Below, one piece after another: positions 1 through 5,910 of a stretch of DNA of 9,946 nucleotides. The DNA is from an uncultured Clostridium sp. (GTDB lineage Bacteria; Bacillota; Clostridia; TANB77; CAG-508), in contig CATYUF010000057.1 in assembly GCA_958413095.1 (NCBI GenBank), forward strand, positions 1 to 9,946, read 5' to 3'. Numbering within the stretch: the stretch's first letter is position 1; each line of letters begins with the position of its first letter. Position numbers and translations under genes: made by a program. Below the pieces are notes generated by a model. The model saw only the letters and a program-made list of their open reading frames with translations, was not told where the DNA came from and searched no databases.

Positions 1-3
1 AAA

Positions 4-37
4 ACAAGATAAAATGCTTTTAAACATTTTATCTTGT
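4..37 (-). terminator. Intrinsic terminator ending the SipW/TasA-like operon
   Basis: A perfect 13-bp inverted repeat (positions 4-16 with 25-37) encloses an 8-nt loop. It lies just beyond the stop codon of the last gene of the minus-strand operon. Positions 1-3 are all A, so a minus-strand transcript would begin a U run as it leaves the stem; the rest of the run would fall outside the window. The other side is also T-rich, so it could stop transcription in both directions. Confidence 0.75.
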
Positions 38-86
38 CTTTATCTTTTATATTAACTTTTTAATCTTACTATTTAAAATCAATTTT

Positions 87-707
87 TTAATATGACACTG
101 TATATATATTAAATTTATACATATCTAAATTTGTTCCATCTTTTGTATCTTGTAAATTATCTGCTAAATTATTTTCATATTTCCATCTCCAATTTACATC
201 TATTCTTTTTACTTTATTTTTTTCTAAATTTCCTATTAATTCTTGTTGTAATTCATTTAGATTATCATATTCTCTATCACTTCCTTTAATTGAAAATACT
301 AAATTTTGGGGCTTTTCATTTAGATTTTCAAAAATAATTTTATAATTTATATCTCTATTACTGATTAAAACTATCTCAAAATGACCTTTTGTTCCTGGTG
401 CTATTTTTTCTTTTACTAATGTTTTTTTATCTATTGTATCCATTAAATTTATACTTTTAAACTTTGTTTCATTATATGTCACATAGAAAAACAATGGATT
501 ATTTTGTTCTTTATATTCAGCTATATTATTATAAAATATAGGGTCATTTTGTGAATTTTCACTAATATTACTTGAATTTAAAATTTTAAAAAATATTAAA
601 TTATCTTGAAAGAAATTACTTTTTTGTAGAATACAAAATATCAAAATTATCACTATTAAAATTACGATTATTAAACTTATTATTTTATTATTTTTCTTAC
701 TTTTCAT
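87..707 (-). CDS. Membrane-anchored paralogue of the TasA/CalY-like protein
   Basis: This is a 206-residue protein. The start is set at the ATG at 707, not the in-frame ATG at 719: a GGAGG at 717-713 lies 5 nt before 707 and overlaps the upper candidate. Residues 9-27 are one hydrophobic segment after a basic KSKKNNK start, so it is probably an N-terminally anchored extracytoplasmic protein. Residues 100-206 match the TasA/CalY-like protein at 2400-1816: both have K-I-A-P-G-T-K-G, then I-N-Y-K, K-P-x-N-L, an E-L-x-x-x-L-x-G stretch, N-W-x-W and a final Y-x-F-N. It lacks the SKY-type motif after the membrane segment that its paralogue has, so it may stay uncleaved, as an anchor or minor subunit. 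Its SD overlaps the stop of the upstream gene, so translation is probably coupled. The paralogy is seen in the sequence; the anchor role is inferred. Confidence 0.85.
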   Translation of the reverse strand: MKSKKNNKIISLIIVILIVIILIFCILQKSNFFQDNLIFFKILNSSNISENSQNDPIFYNNIAEYKEQNNPLFFYVTYNETKFKSINLMDTIDKKTLVKEKIAPGTKGHFEIVLISNRDINYKIIFENLNEKPQNLVFSIKGSDREYDNLNELQQELIGNLEKNKVKRIDVNWRWKYENNLADNLQDTKDGTNLDMYKFNIYTVSY

Positions 708-719
708 TAGTGCCTCCAT

Positions 720-1391
720 TTATGATTTTAGTTGTTCAGAGTGCACTTTTATTTGCACATTTTGGATTATATCTTCTAATGAGTTTACTAAATTTTTATC
801 ATATGTAATTTCTAGTTTATAGTTTTCTTCTTGTTTTTCATTCTTCTTAATAATCATATCTTTTGTTTTATTTTTTTCTAATAGTAATTCCTCTTCTCCT
901 TTATACAACTTAAAAGTGATTGCTTTATTTTCTTCATTCAATATTTCTATATTATATCTTAACTCAATTTCATTAATCTCGTCTAGTTCATTATAATTTT
1001 TTATTTTAAAATCATAATATCCTTTATTATTTCTATTTGTTATATCTATTGCTGGATTATTTTCAACTATTAATATTGGTTTTGCTATTTCTGAATTTGT
1101 ATTTATTTTAGTATTAGACATTTGCTTTCCTAAACTATTTTTTGAAAATAAAAATATGATTAAGATTATAAATAATAGAAATAAAAGTATGTAGTTCTTA
1201 TTGCTCGTCTTTTTAGAAAATATCGTATTAGCTGTATTGACTTCAACTTTATTGATTTTAGATTTGTTCTTTTTAGCTTTATTCATTCTAATTATATTTT
1301 CCTGAGAATTTTTTTTTGGAATCTTATTAAAATTTTTTTCTCTTTTTACTTTTTTTATATTTTTTAATTTATCGTTAATTTTTTTATTCAT
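720..1391 (-). CDS. Membrane-anchored beta-rich protein of the SipW/TasA-like operon
   Basis: This is a 223-residue protein of unknown function. Residues 1-65 are rich in Lys and Asn and likely cytoplasmic, residues 67-84 are a strong membrane segment, and the remaining ~140 residues are probably extracytoplasmic beta structure (pattern Y-Y-D-F-K-I, L-R-Y-N-I-E-I, V-Q-I-K-V-H). Just after the membrane segment comes G-K-Q-M-S followed by S-E-I-A, resembling the SKY...A-E-I-A stretch of the TasA-like protein, so SipW processing is possible. The ATG at 1391 is the only usable start near the ORF's 5' end, but the strong AGGAGG (1419-1414) is 22 nt away, far beyond the usual 5-9 nt. It is the third gene of the operon, 29 nt after sipW, and its stop overlaps the SD of the next gene. 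I recognise no named family. Confidence 0.8.
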   Translation of the reverse strand: MNKKINDKLKNIKKVKREKNFNKIPKKNSQENIIRMNKAKKNKSKINKVEVNTANTIFSKKTSNKNYILLFLLFIILIIFLFSKNSLGKQMSNTKINTNSEIAKPILIVENNPAIDITNRNNKGYYDFKIKNYNELDEINEIELRYNIEILNEENKAITFKLYKGEEELLLEKNKTKDMIIKKNEKQEENYKLEITYDKNLVNSLEDIIQNVQIKVHSEQLKS

Positions 1392-1420
1392 ATTAAAACA
1401 ATTTTTGACTCATCCTCCTT

Positions 1421-1792
1421 TTAATTGAAAATATATATTACTTTTCCTAGAATATTCTCTTTTTGAATTCCAGTTTCATCTTTTGCATTATTATTATCTC
1501 CTTTTGTATAATATGTATTTTCATTTTTCTCAATAATTCTATGAGTTATCTTTTCAGTGTCAGTCAATTGAAATGTAATAATATCATTTACCTCATATTC
1601 CTTTTTTTCTTGAATTATTATGATATCTCCTTTACTAAATTCTGGTTTCATACTATCTGATTCTACCCTTAAAATTTCTATGCCGAATGGCTTGATATTA
1701 ATATTTTTAGAAAAAAATTTGATATAAATTAAACTTATGATTAAAATGATTGATATTATTAAAACTATATTATATATATTTTTTTTATTCAT
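1421..1792 (-). CDS. sipW: SipW-type (ER/archaeal-type) signal peptidase I
   Basis: This 123-residue membrane signal peptidase probably removes the signal peptides of the TasA-like proteins around it. Residues 7-28 form the N-terminal membrane anchor. The catalytic serine region is V-E-S-D-S-M-K-P with S47, followed by G-D. The general base region reads I-T-H-R-I with H84, where the Lys of bacterial LepB-type enzymes would be; this Ser-His pairing marks the SipW/SPC18 branch. The last conserved box is K-G-D-N-N (97-101) with Asp105. It is shorter than Bacillus SipW (about 190 residues) and lacks its C-terminal membrane segment. The ATG at 1792 follows the previous stop by 23 nt; its AAGGA is only 2 nt away, so initiation may rely on coupling. 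The family call is firm; the substrates are inferred from context. Confidence 0.93.
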   Translation of the reverse strand: MNKKNIYNIVLIISIILIISLIYIKFFSKNINIKPFGIEILRVESDSMKPEFSKGDIIIIQEKKEYEVNDIITFQLTDTEKITHRIIEKNENTYYTKGDNNNAKDETGIQKENILGKVIYIFN

Positions 1793-1815
1793 ATTCCTTA
1801 TTTCTTATTCGCTTA

Positions 1816-2400
1816 TTATTTAGGTGAAACTTGCACACCTTGCACATTTACATTAAATGTGTAATTTGAAATTGTTTGAGCTTCTTGTGTATCTATTTTG
1901 TCATTTTGATTAATTTCACTTGTATTAGAACCTGTTTCAAAAGGCCATTCCCAATTTATTGTAAATGTTTTTGTTTTTTCAGAATCATTTGCATTAATTG
2001 TTCCAGTTAATGCACTTTCTAATTCTTTAATAGAATTATAGCTTGTATCATTATATTTGAATTTTAAGTTAGTTGGTTTTTGTGTTTCTCCATCAAATGT
2101 AACTTTATAGTTTATTCCTACTTCAGAACCTGTTGCATCTAAATTTATATTAAAGCTTCCCTTTGTTCCAGGTGCTATTTTATTTCCTATCAAAGTTTCA
2201 TTATCAAAAGTTGAAGATAAATTTATAGTTTGAACTTCATCTGTTTTTCCATTAACTTTAAAATCCCAACTTGCTATTTCTGCAACTCCTTCACCTTTGA
2301 CTTGTGTTAAATATTTAGAAAATGTTTTTCCTCCTATGAATGATAATAATATTGCAAGTAAAACTGAAACTATAATTATTATTTTTTTCTTTTTACTCAA
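1816..2400 (-). CDS. TasA/CalY-like secreted protein with SipW-dependent signal
   Basis: This 194-residue protein is probably the main exported subunit of the locus. Residues 1-6 are basic, 7-23 hydrophobic, followed by F-S-K-Y at 27-30 and A-E-I-A-S-W-D-F-K-V-N-G (40-51), the start typical of mature camelysin/TasA-like chains. K-I-A-P-G-T-K-G-S-F (74-83) and I-N-Y-K-V-T-F (96-102) fit the beta-sandwich core of that family, whose members form biofilm fibres (TasA) or surface proteases (camelysin). No protease motif is visible. The start is TTG at 2400, with GGAGG at 2414-2410, 9 nt upstream; the ATG at 2408 is out of frame and stops after three codons. It is first in the operon, directly before sipW, and has a strong promoter. 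Fibre formation is inferred by analogy only. Confidence 0.88.
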   Translation of the reverse strand: MSKKKKIIIIVSVLLAILLSFIGGKTFSKYLTQVKGEGVAEIASWDFKVNGKTDEVQTINLSSTFDNETLIGNKIAPGTKGSFNINLDATGSEVGINYKVTFDGETQKPTNLKFKYNDTSYNSIKELESALTGTINANDSEKTKTFTINWEWPFETGSNTSEINQNDKIDTQEAQTISNYTFNVNVQGVQVSPK

Positions 2401-2409
2401 ATATTCATT

Positions 2410-2414
2410 CCTCC
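2410..2414 (-). promoter_or_regulatory. Shine-Dalgarno fixing a TTG start
   Basis: GGAGG on the minus strand lies 9 nt upstream of the TTG at 2400 and supports that non-ATG start for the TasA/CalY-like gene. Confidence 0.7.
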
Positions 2415-2436
2415 TTTTTATTAAATTTTTGATTTT

Positions 2437-2500
2437 AGTTTAATCTGATTAATCTGATTAAAAATTTTGATTTAAGTTAAATTGACTTTAAAAATTTTGA
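2437..2500. repeat. Short direct and inverted repeats in the operon leader
   Basis: The 9-nt unit TAATCTGAT occurs twice in tandem at 2441-2458; each copy contains the near-palindrome AATC-T-GATT. Close by, TTAAAAATTTTGA occurs at 2458-2470 and again at 2488-2500. All lie between the minus-strand promoter and the first gene, so they would be in the roughly 120-nt 5' leader. They could be regulator binding sites or simply AT-rich slippage products. Confidence 0.5.
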
Positions 2501-2527
2501 ATTATTAAGAAATTTGAAATTAATTAC

Positions 2528-2556
2528 ATTTTAATTCCATTTTTTGTAATTGTCAA
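2528..2556 (-). promoter_or_regulatory. Sigma-A promoter of the TasA-like/sipW operon
   Basis: On the minus strand TTGACA (2556-2551) is followed after exactly 17 nt by TAAAAT (2533-2528). Transcription would start near 2521, giving a leader of about 120 nt before the TTG start at 2400. Confidence 0.75.
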
Positions 2557-2612
2557 TATTTTTTAATTATTTTCTACATTTTTTCATCGCAAAATTCGAC
2601 AAAAAAGAATGC

Positions 2613-2641
2613 TTGACATTTACAATTTTTGTAATTATAAT
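2613..2641 (+). promoter_or_regulatory. Perfect consensus sigma-A promoter of the divergent secreted-protein gene
   Basis: TTGACA (2613-2618), a 17-nt spacer and TATAAT (2636-2641) match the consensus at all twelve positions. Transcription would start near 2648, about 60 nt before the TTG start at 2707. The opposing operon's -35 box is 56 nt away, so both promoters could share regulation. Confidence 0.85.
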
Positions 2642-2693
2642 AAAATTATATTTCATATTCTTTATTTTAATATTTTTATTCAAAATTAATTTT

Positions 2694-2700
2694 AAGGAGG
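2694..2700 (+). promoter_or_regulatory. Shine-Dalgarno fixing a TTG start
   Basis: AAGGAGG lies 6 nt upstream of the TTG at 2707, and no other start codon is suitably placed, so this site decides the start. Confidence 0.85.
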
Positions 2701-2706
2701 TATTTT

Positions 2707-4059
2707 TTGAAAAAATTCTATTTTTTTATAATAACATTTTTCATTCTATTTTTCTTACCTTTTATATCAAATATTTCTTTTGCCAAGTATATCTTTGATG
2801 ATACTACTGTTGTAGCAAATATTAATATAGATGTTCTTAAGCCTGCTATACAATTTATTAATAGCACCAATACCAATAAAGGTTACGAAAAATATGCTAA
2901 TAAAACTCATACATTATCATTTACTTTTAAAATCACTGAAAAAAATTTGCTTATAAATAATATAAATAAGCAAACTGTTAAATTCAAAATTGATAATCAA
3001 TTTATTTATCCTAAAATTTTAGAATTACAATTAATTTCTGATAATAACATTGATAAAATATATAAAATTACTATTACAAATGTCGAAGGAAATGGCAAAT
3101 TAAATATGTTTTTTCCAAAAGGTATTTTAATAGATTCTTCTAGTCAAGTTAATTCTGAAAAAACATTTGATACTGGAATTATTATAGACAATATTGCTCC
3201 TGAATTCACATTTTCTGAAAATCTTATTCAAGATAAAAAATCTAATGCAATAATTAATTCCAATGAAAATCTTAGGCCTTTGTCTGGTTGGAATTTAAAT
3301 AGTTCTTCAACTAGTTTAAGTAAAATTTTTACTTCTCCAATATATTATCCTTTAAATATAACCGATTATGCTGAAAATTCTTCTGAAGTTTTTGTATCAA
3401 TAGAAAAAGCTACTAATATTTTAATAAAATATTGTAACTATAATTCTTATCCTGATACTAGCTTTCAAACAGGAGGTAAAATTTCAGGTAAACAAGCTAT
3501 TATTGATAACTCCATAAAGAAAACAGAAGCTCTTATGGTTACAACAGAAGGCAATATTGATAAATCATTTCTAAAATCTAGAGTTTTTGATTATAACTAT
3601 TGGGGTGAAGGTTCAAAAATAAACTGCTCATTTTCTGAGATTCCTTTTTATTACGGATATAATCCTAGAAATAATTTATGGTGTGATATGAATTCCAACA
3701 AACAATTAATTTATTTTTTTGGAACTCTATGCCTTGAATTAGGAGGAATTGGTCAAAATCAAGCTGGAAATGTTGCACAAAATGTAGTTAAGCCTATTCC
3801 TGAAAATATAGCAAAACAATATCTTTTTGGACTTTCTAGTGTTAATTTTTCATTAACCAGTTATGATGATTATTCAATAGTTTATCAAATTTATGTTCCT
3901 AAAATCGGTTGGTTAAATCCTGAATCAGATGGTATTGAAAGTAAATATAATTATGATAAACCATTTTCTGCTTTTAGAATGGTTTTAGTCCCAAAATCTG
4001 AAAAGCAAAGACTTATTTCTTTTTGGAATAGAGATATTGGAACTAATAATGTAGATTAA
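2707..4059 (+). CDS. Large secreted modular protein, divergent partner of the SipW/TasA-like operon
   Basis: This 450-residue exported protein starts at a TTG with a strong SD. Residues 1-26 form a signal peptide (basic KK, hydrophobic 4-20, S-N-I-S-F-A), followed by A-K-Y (26-28) and A-N-I-N-I, echoing the F-S-K-Y...A-E-I-A of the TasA-like protein. About residues 45-165 look like an immunoglobulin-like beta domain ending D-N-I-A-P. Residues 165-232 look like a second (S-N-E-N-L-R-P-L-S-G-W, N-I-T-D-Y-A-E-N). Residues 235-450 form a third, unrecognised module with four cysteines (243, 307, 326, 342), a Gly-rich stretch at 345-355 and Y-Q-I-Y-V-P-K-I-G-W (393-402) then S-D-G, faintly recalling clostridial ChW repeats. 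There is no LPXTG, C-terminal anchor or catalytic motif, so it is probably released or held non-covalently. Its position suggests it serves the same surface structure, as an inference. Confidence 0.85.
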   Translation: MKKFYFFIITFFILFFLPFISNISFAKYIFDDTTVVANINIDVLKPAIQFINSTNTNKGYEKYANKTHTLSFTFKITEKNLLINNINKQTVKFKIDNQFIYPKILELQLISDNNIDKIYKITITNVEGNGKLNMFFPKGILIDSSSQVNSEKTFDTGIIIDNIAPEFTFSENLIQDKKSNAIINSNENLRPLSGWNLNSSSTSLSKIFTSPIYYPLNITDYAENSSEVFVSIEKATNILIKYCNYNSYPDTSFQTGGKISGKQAIIDNSIKKTEALMVTTEGNIDKSFLKSRVFDYNYWGEGSKINCSFSEIPFYYGYNPRNNLWCDMNSNKQLIYFFGTLCLELGGIGQNQAGNVAQNVVKPIPENIAKQYLFGLSSVNFSLTSYDDYSIVYQIYVPKIGWLNPESDGIESKYNYDKPFSAFRMVLVPKSEKQRLISFWNRDIGTNNVD

Positions 4060-4110
4060 TTAATAATTTTTTAATTCTAAAACAAATAATATTTTTCTAT
4101 GCAATTTTAT

Positions 4111-4497
4111 TTATCTCTTATTTACTCCTATTATTCCACCTAAAATCCCAAATACAATTCCTAATATAATCATTATTATTGAATTAGTATTTAAAGAAAA
4201 TTGTTGATTTATTATACTAGAAATTATATATAATAAAAATATGTATATTCCTCCTATTATTGCTCCATTTAATATTCCATTTTTCTTTATTTTTATATTA
4301 ACAATTGAACTTCCTATCAATATACTTATTGTTGTTATAGCAATTATTGATGGTGATATTATGCTTTCAGATGTGTCTGTATATGTTAATATAGCTGATA
4401 ATATTATTAATAATATCATTGTTATAACGAATGATATTACTATTCCTTTTATTATATTAAAGAAAGCATTATTTTTAAACTCTTGTATCTTCTCCAT
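4111..4497 (-). CDS. TIGR04086/YrzE-type small membrane protein
   Basis: This is a 128-residue integral membrane protein of unknown function. The start is placed at the ATG at 4497 because GGAGG (4508-4504) lies 6 nt upstream; an upstream in-frame GTG at 4533 abuts its only SD-like sequence and is unlikely. Four membrane segments lie at about 17-38, 47-65, 74-96 and 104-125. Between the second and third is I-K-I-K-K-N-G-I-L-N-G-A-I-I-G-G-I-Y, the Lys/Gly-rich loop and following helix typical of the YrzE (TIGR04086) family; the last helix is Gly-rich (G-I-V-F-G-I-L-G-G). It converges with the large secreted-protein gene, with 51 bp between stops. No promoter stood out upstream, and nothing links it to its neighbours. 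The family call comes from memory of the pattern. Confidence 0.8.
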   Translation of the reverse strand: MEKIQEFKNNAFFNIIKGIVISFVITMILLIILSAILTYTDTSESIISPSIIAITTISILIGSSIVNIKIKKNGILNGAIIGGIYIFLLYIISSIINQQFSLNTNSIIMIILGIVFGILGGIIGVNKR

Positions 4498-4508
4498 TGT
4501 TTTCCTCC

Positions 4509-4763
4509 AAAATATATTTAGGTTTTGTGGCACTCCTATAAACCATTTTTAACTCTATTAATAAACAAACTGTAACTTCTTATGCTTTAATTATTGCTTT
4601 AACTGTAATAATGTTTTTTATACTATTTTCTTTTGATATTAAATTTATATTTTAAAAACTTAAATTTAGAACTTTTAACGTAGAAAATTAAAACTTTTCT
4701 ATATTTAAAATCTAACAAGAAAGCATCCTAAAAATACTATTTCTTTCAATCTTAATATTAACA
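4509..4763. other. Intergenic stretch with no recognised gene
   Basis: This stretch lies between the SD of the YrzE-type gene and the terminator behind birA. I found no RNA gene or riboswitch. The only coding-like signal is a plus-strand open stretch at 4560-4655 with a hydrophobic translation (S-Y-A-L-I-I-A-L-T-V-I-M-F-F) but no start codon or SD; it is treated as a finding, not a gene. Confidence 0.5.
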
Positions 4764-4804
4764 AAACCCAAGTTATTAGACATTTTATCTAATAACTTGG
4801 GTTT
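4764..4804 (-). terminator. Strong intrinsic terminator after birA
   Basis: A perfect 17-bp stem (4764-4780 with 4788-4804) has a 7-nt loop and a GGG/CCC run near its base. On the minus strand it is followed by TTTTGTT. It begins 22 nt past the birA stop codon and so terminates that gene. Confidence 0.88.
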
Positions 4805-4826
4805 ACATGCTTTGAAATATCTATGC

Positions 4827-5399
4827 TTAAAATTCTAACTCTTTTTCTAAATTTTCTATAAATTTTATTATTATTTCTTCTCTTGTAAAATCTCTTTTAA
4901 ATTCACTCTTTAAAGATGTTGCTATATCTTTTATTTCGGTTGAAAAATTGTCTTCATTTACATTGAATCCTATGCTTATAATTAAATAATTTATTTTCTC
5001 TCCAATTGTACTTATCTCTGTTAAAATTCCACATATTTTTTTAGTGTTTAATAATAAATCATTTGGTTCTTTTATATTTAAATCGATATTATATAATTCA
5101 TATATAGATTTTTTCATACAATTTGCAATTTTTATTGTTAAACCTTCGAGCTGTTTAATTGTTGTTTTAGATTTTAATATTATGCTCATTGCTATATTTT
5201 TTGCTTTCCCTGAATACCATGTTCTTCCTTTTGTTCCTATTCCTGCTGTTTGCATATCTGCTATTATTATTTTTCCATTTTCTTCATTTTCAATTGCTAT
5301 TTTCTTAGCATATTTATGAGTTGAATCTATTTGTTCAAAGTATTCTATTTTCTTTCCTATTTCTTTTGTTTTTGATTTTTTGATTTTTTCTATTTCCAT
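4827..5399 (-). CDS. birA: BirA-type biotin--[biotin carboxyl carrier protein] ligase, short form
   Basis: This 190-residue enzyme probably activates biotin with ATP and attaches it to the carrier lysine of biotin-dependent carboxylases in the cytoplasm. S-T-H at 26-28 after F-E-Q-I-D is the usual first motif. A-D-M-Q-T-A-G-I-G-T-K-G-R-T-W (47-61) is the biotinyl-AMP loop, K-E-P-N-D (110-114) carries the catalytic lysine, followed by K-K-I-C-G-I-L (120-126), then I-G-F-N-V-N (143-148). There is no N-terminal helix-turn-helix, so it should not be a repressor. The chain stops before the C-terminal SH3-like domain; even minimal group I ligases are about 235 residues. The loop has Ile and Thr where Escherichia coli has Arg116 and Arg118, and KWPND has Glu for Trp. 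AAGGAA lies 8 nt before the ATG. It sits 23 nt behind the tRNA terminator. Confidence 0.88.
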   Translation of the reverse strand: MEIEKIKKSKTKEIGKKIEYFEQIDSTHKYAKKIAIENEENGKIIIADMQTAGIGTKGRTWYSGKAKNIAMSIILKSKTTIKQLEGLTIKIANCMKKSIYELYNIDLNIKEPNDLLLNTKKICGILTEISTIGEKINYLIISIGFNVNEDNFSTEIKDIATSLKSEFKRDFTREEIIIKFIENLEKELEF

Positions 5400-5421
5400 A
5401 TTATATTCCTTTTTATCTTTT

Positions 5422-5458
5422 AAAAAAAGAATACCAACTTCTATAATCGTTGATACTC
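5422..5458 (-). terminator. Intrinsic terminator after the tRNA pair
   Basis: On the minus strand GAGTATCAAC (5458-5449) pairs with GTTGGTATTC (5438-5429), ten pairs including two G-U, around a 10-nt loop. Seven T (5428-5422) follow directly. It separates tRNA-Gln from birA. Confidence 0.75.
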
Positions 5459-5465
5459 TAATTAT

Positions 5466-5540
5466 TGGCTGGGCTGGCTAGATTCGAACTAGCGCATGCC
5501 AGAGTCAAAGTCTGGTGCCTTACCGCTTGGCTACAGCCCA
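5466..5540 (-). tRNA. tRNA-Gln (UUG)
   Basis: This is a 75-nt minus-strand tRNA with a complete cloverleaf. The acceptor TGGGCTG pairs with CAGCCCA, the D-stem is GCC/GGC, and the anticodon stem CCAGA/TCTGG encloses the loop CTTTGAC, anticodon TTG. The T-stem GCTAG/CTAGC encloses TTCGAAT. The discriminator is G and the CCA end is encoded. It lies 13 nt downstream of tRNA-His. Confidence 0.97.
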
Positions 5541-5553
5541 ATATAAAATTAAA

Positions 5554-5631
5554 TGGGGTGGAAGATGGGACTCGAACCCACGGTCTCCAGTGCCACAAAC
5601 TGGCGCGTTAACCAACTACGCTACATCCACC
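5554..5631 (-). tRNA. tRNA-His (GUG)
   Basis: This is a 77-nt minus-strand tRNA plus the extra G at -1 (position 5631) expected of tRNA-His, with discriminator C73 and an encoded CCA. The anticodon stem CCAGT/ACTGG encloses TTGTGGC, anticodon GTG; the T-loop is TTCGAGT. The acceptor stem GTGGATG/CTTCCAC has one T-T mismatch at pair 6-67. It is first in a two-tRNA unit with a strong promoter. Confidence 0.97.
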
Positions 5632-5667
5632 ATGCGTATGTGCACCGTTACCTTGAGCACATTTAAT

Positions 5668-5696
5668 ATTTTAACCTATTCCTCCCCATTTGTCAA
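5668..5696 (-). promoter_or_regulatory. Sigma-A promoter of the tRNA-His/tRNA-Gln unit
   Basis: On the minus strand TTGACA (5696-5691) is followed after 17 nt by TAAAAT (5673-5668). The predicted start near 5661 leaves a 30-nt leader before tRNA-His. Confidence 0.85.
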
Positions 5697-5910
5697 CTTA
5701 TTTTGTAGATTTTTTTATTTTTTTCATTAATTTTTTATTATTATATTTCCCATTTGCTTATTTTTCACATTTATCTCAAGATTTATATACATTATAAATT
5801 ATTTTTTGCATAAACTCAAACAATATCTTCAATTCTATTAATCTTTACAACTTTGTTATTTTAATTTTTATTTATCATTTGCATTTTATTTACTCATTAA
5901 GTATTTAACT

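Noticed and set aside
708..719. Upstream ATG at 719 as start of the first gene
   Set aside because: It overlaps the GGAGG that serves the ATG at 707, and starting there would leave no SD.
2550..2798. Plus-strand 82-codon frame overlapping the divergent promoters
   Set aside because: It spans both promoters and the start of the real gene, is Phe/Ile-rich low complexity, and has no SD.
4498..4533. Upstream GTG start at 4533 for the YrzE-type protein
   Set aside because: Its only SD-like sequence abuts the GTG, while the ATG at 4497 has GGAGG at a 6-nt spacing and begins a typical family N-terminus.
4241..4552. Plus-strand 103-codon frame opposite the YrzE-type gene
   Set aside because: It is antisense to a better supported gene with a good SD; its hydrophobicity mirrors the membrane protein.
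5515..5730. Plus-strand open frame of 71 codons reading W-D-S-N-P-R-S-P
   Set aside because: It is the familiar antisense translation of tRNA genes; it overlaps tRNA-Gln and tRNA-His and is not a protein gene.
5781..5799. Small AT-only hairpin ATTTATA/TATAAAT as a terminator of the isomerase gene
   Set aside because: The minus-strand side has no U run and the stem has no GC pair; such hairpins arise by chance in this composition.
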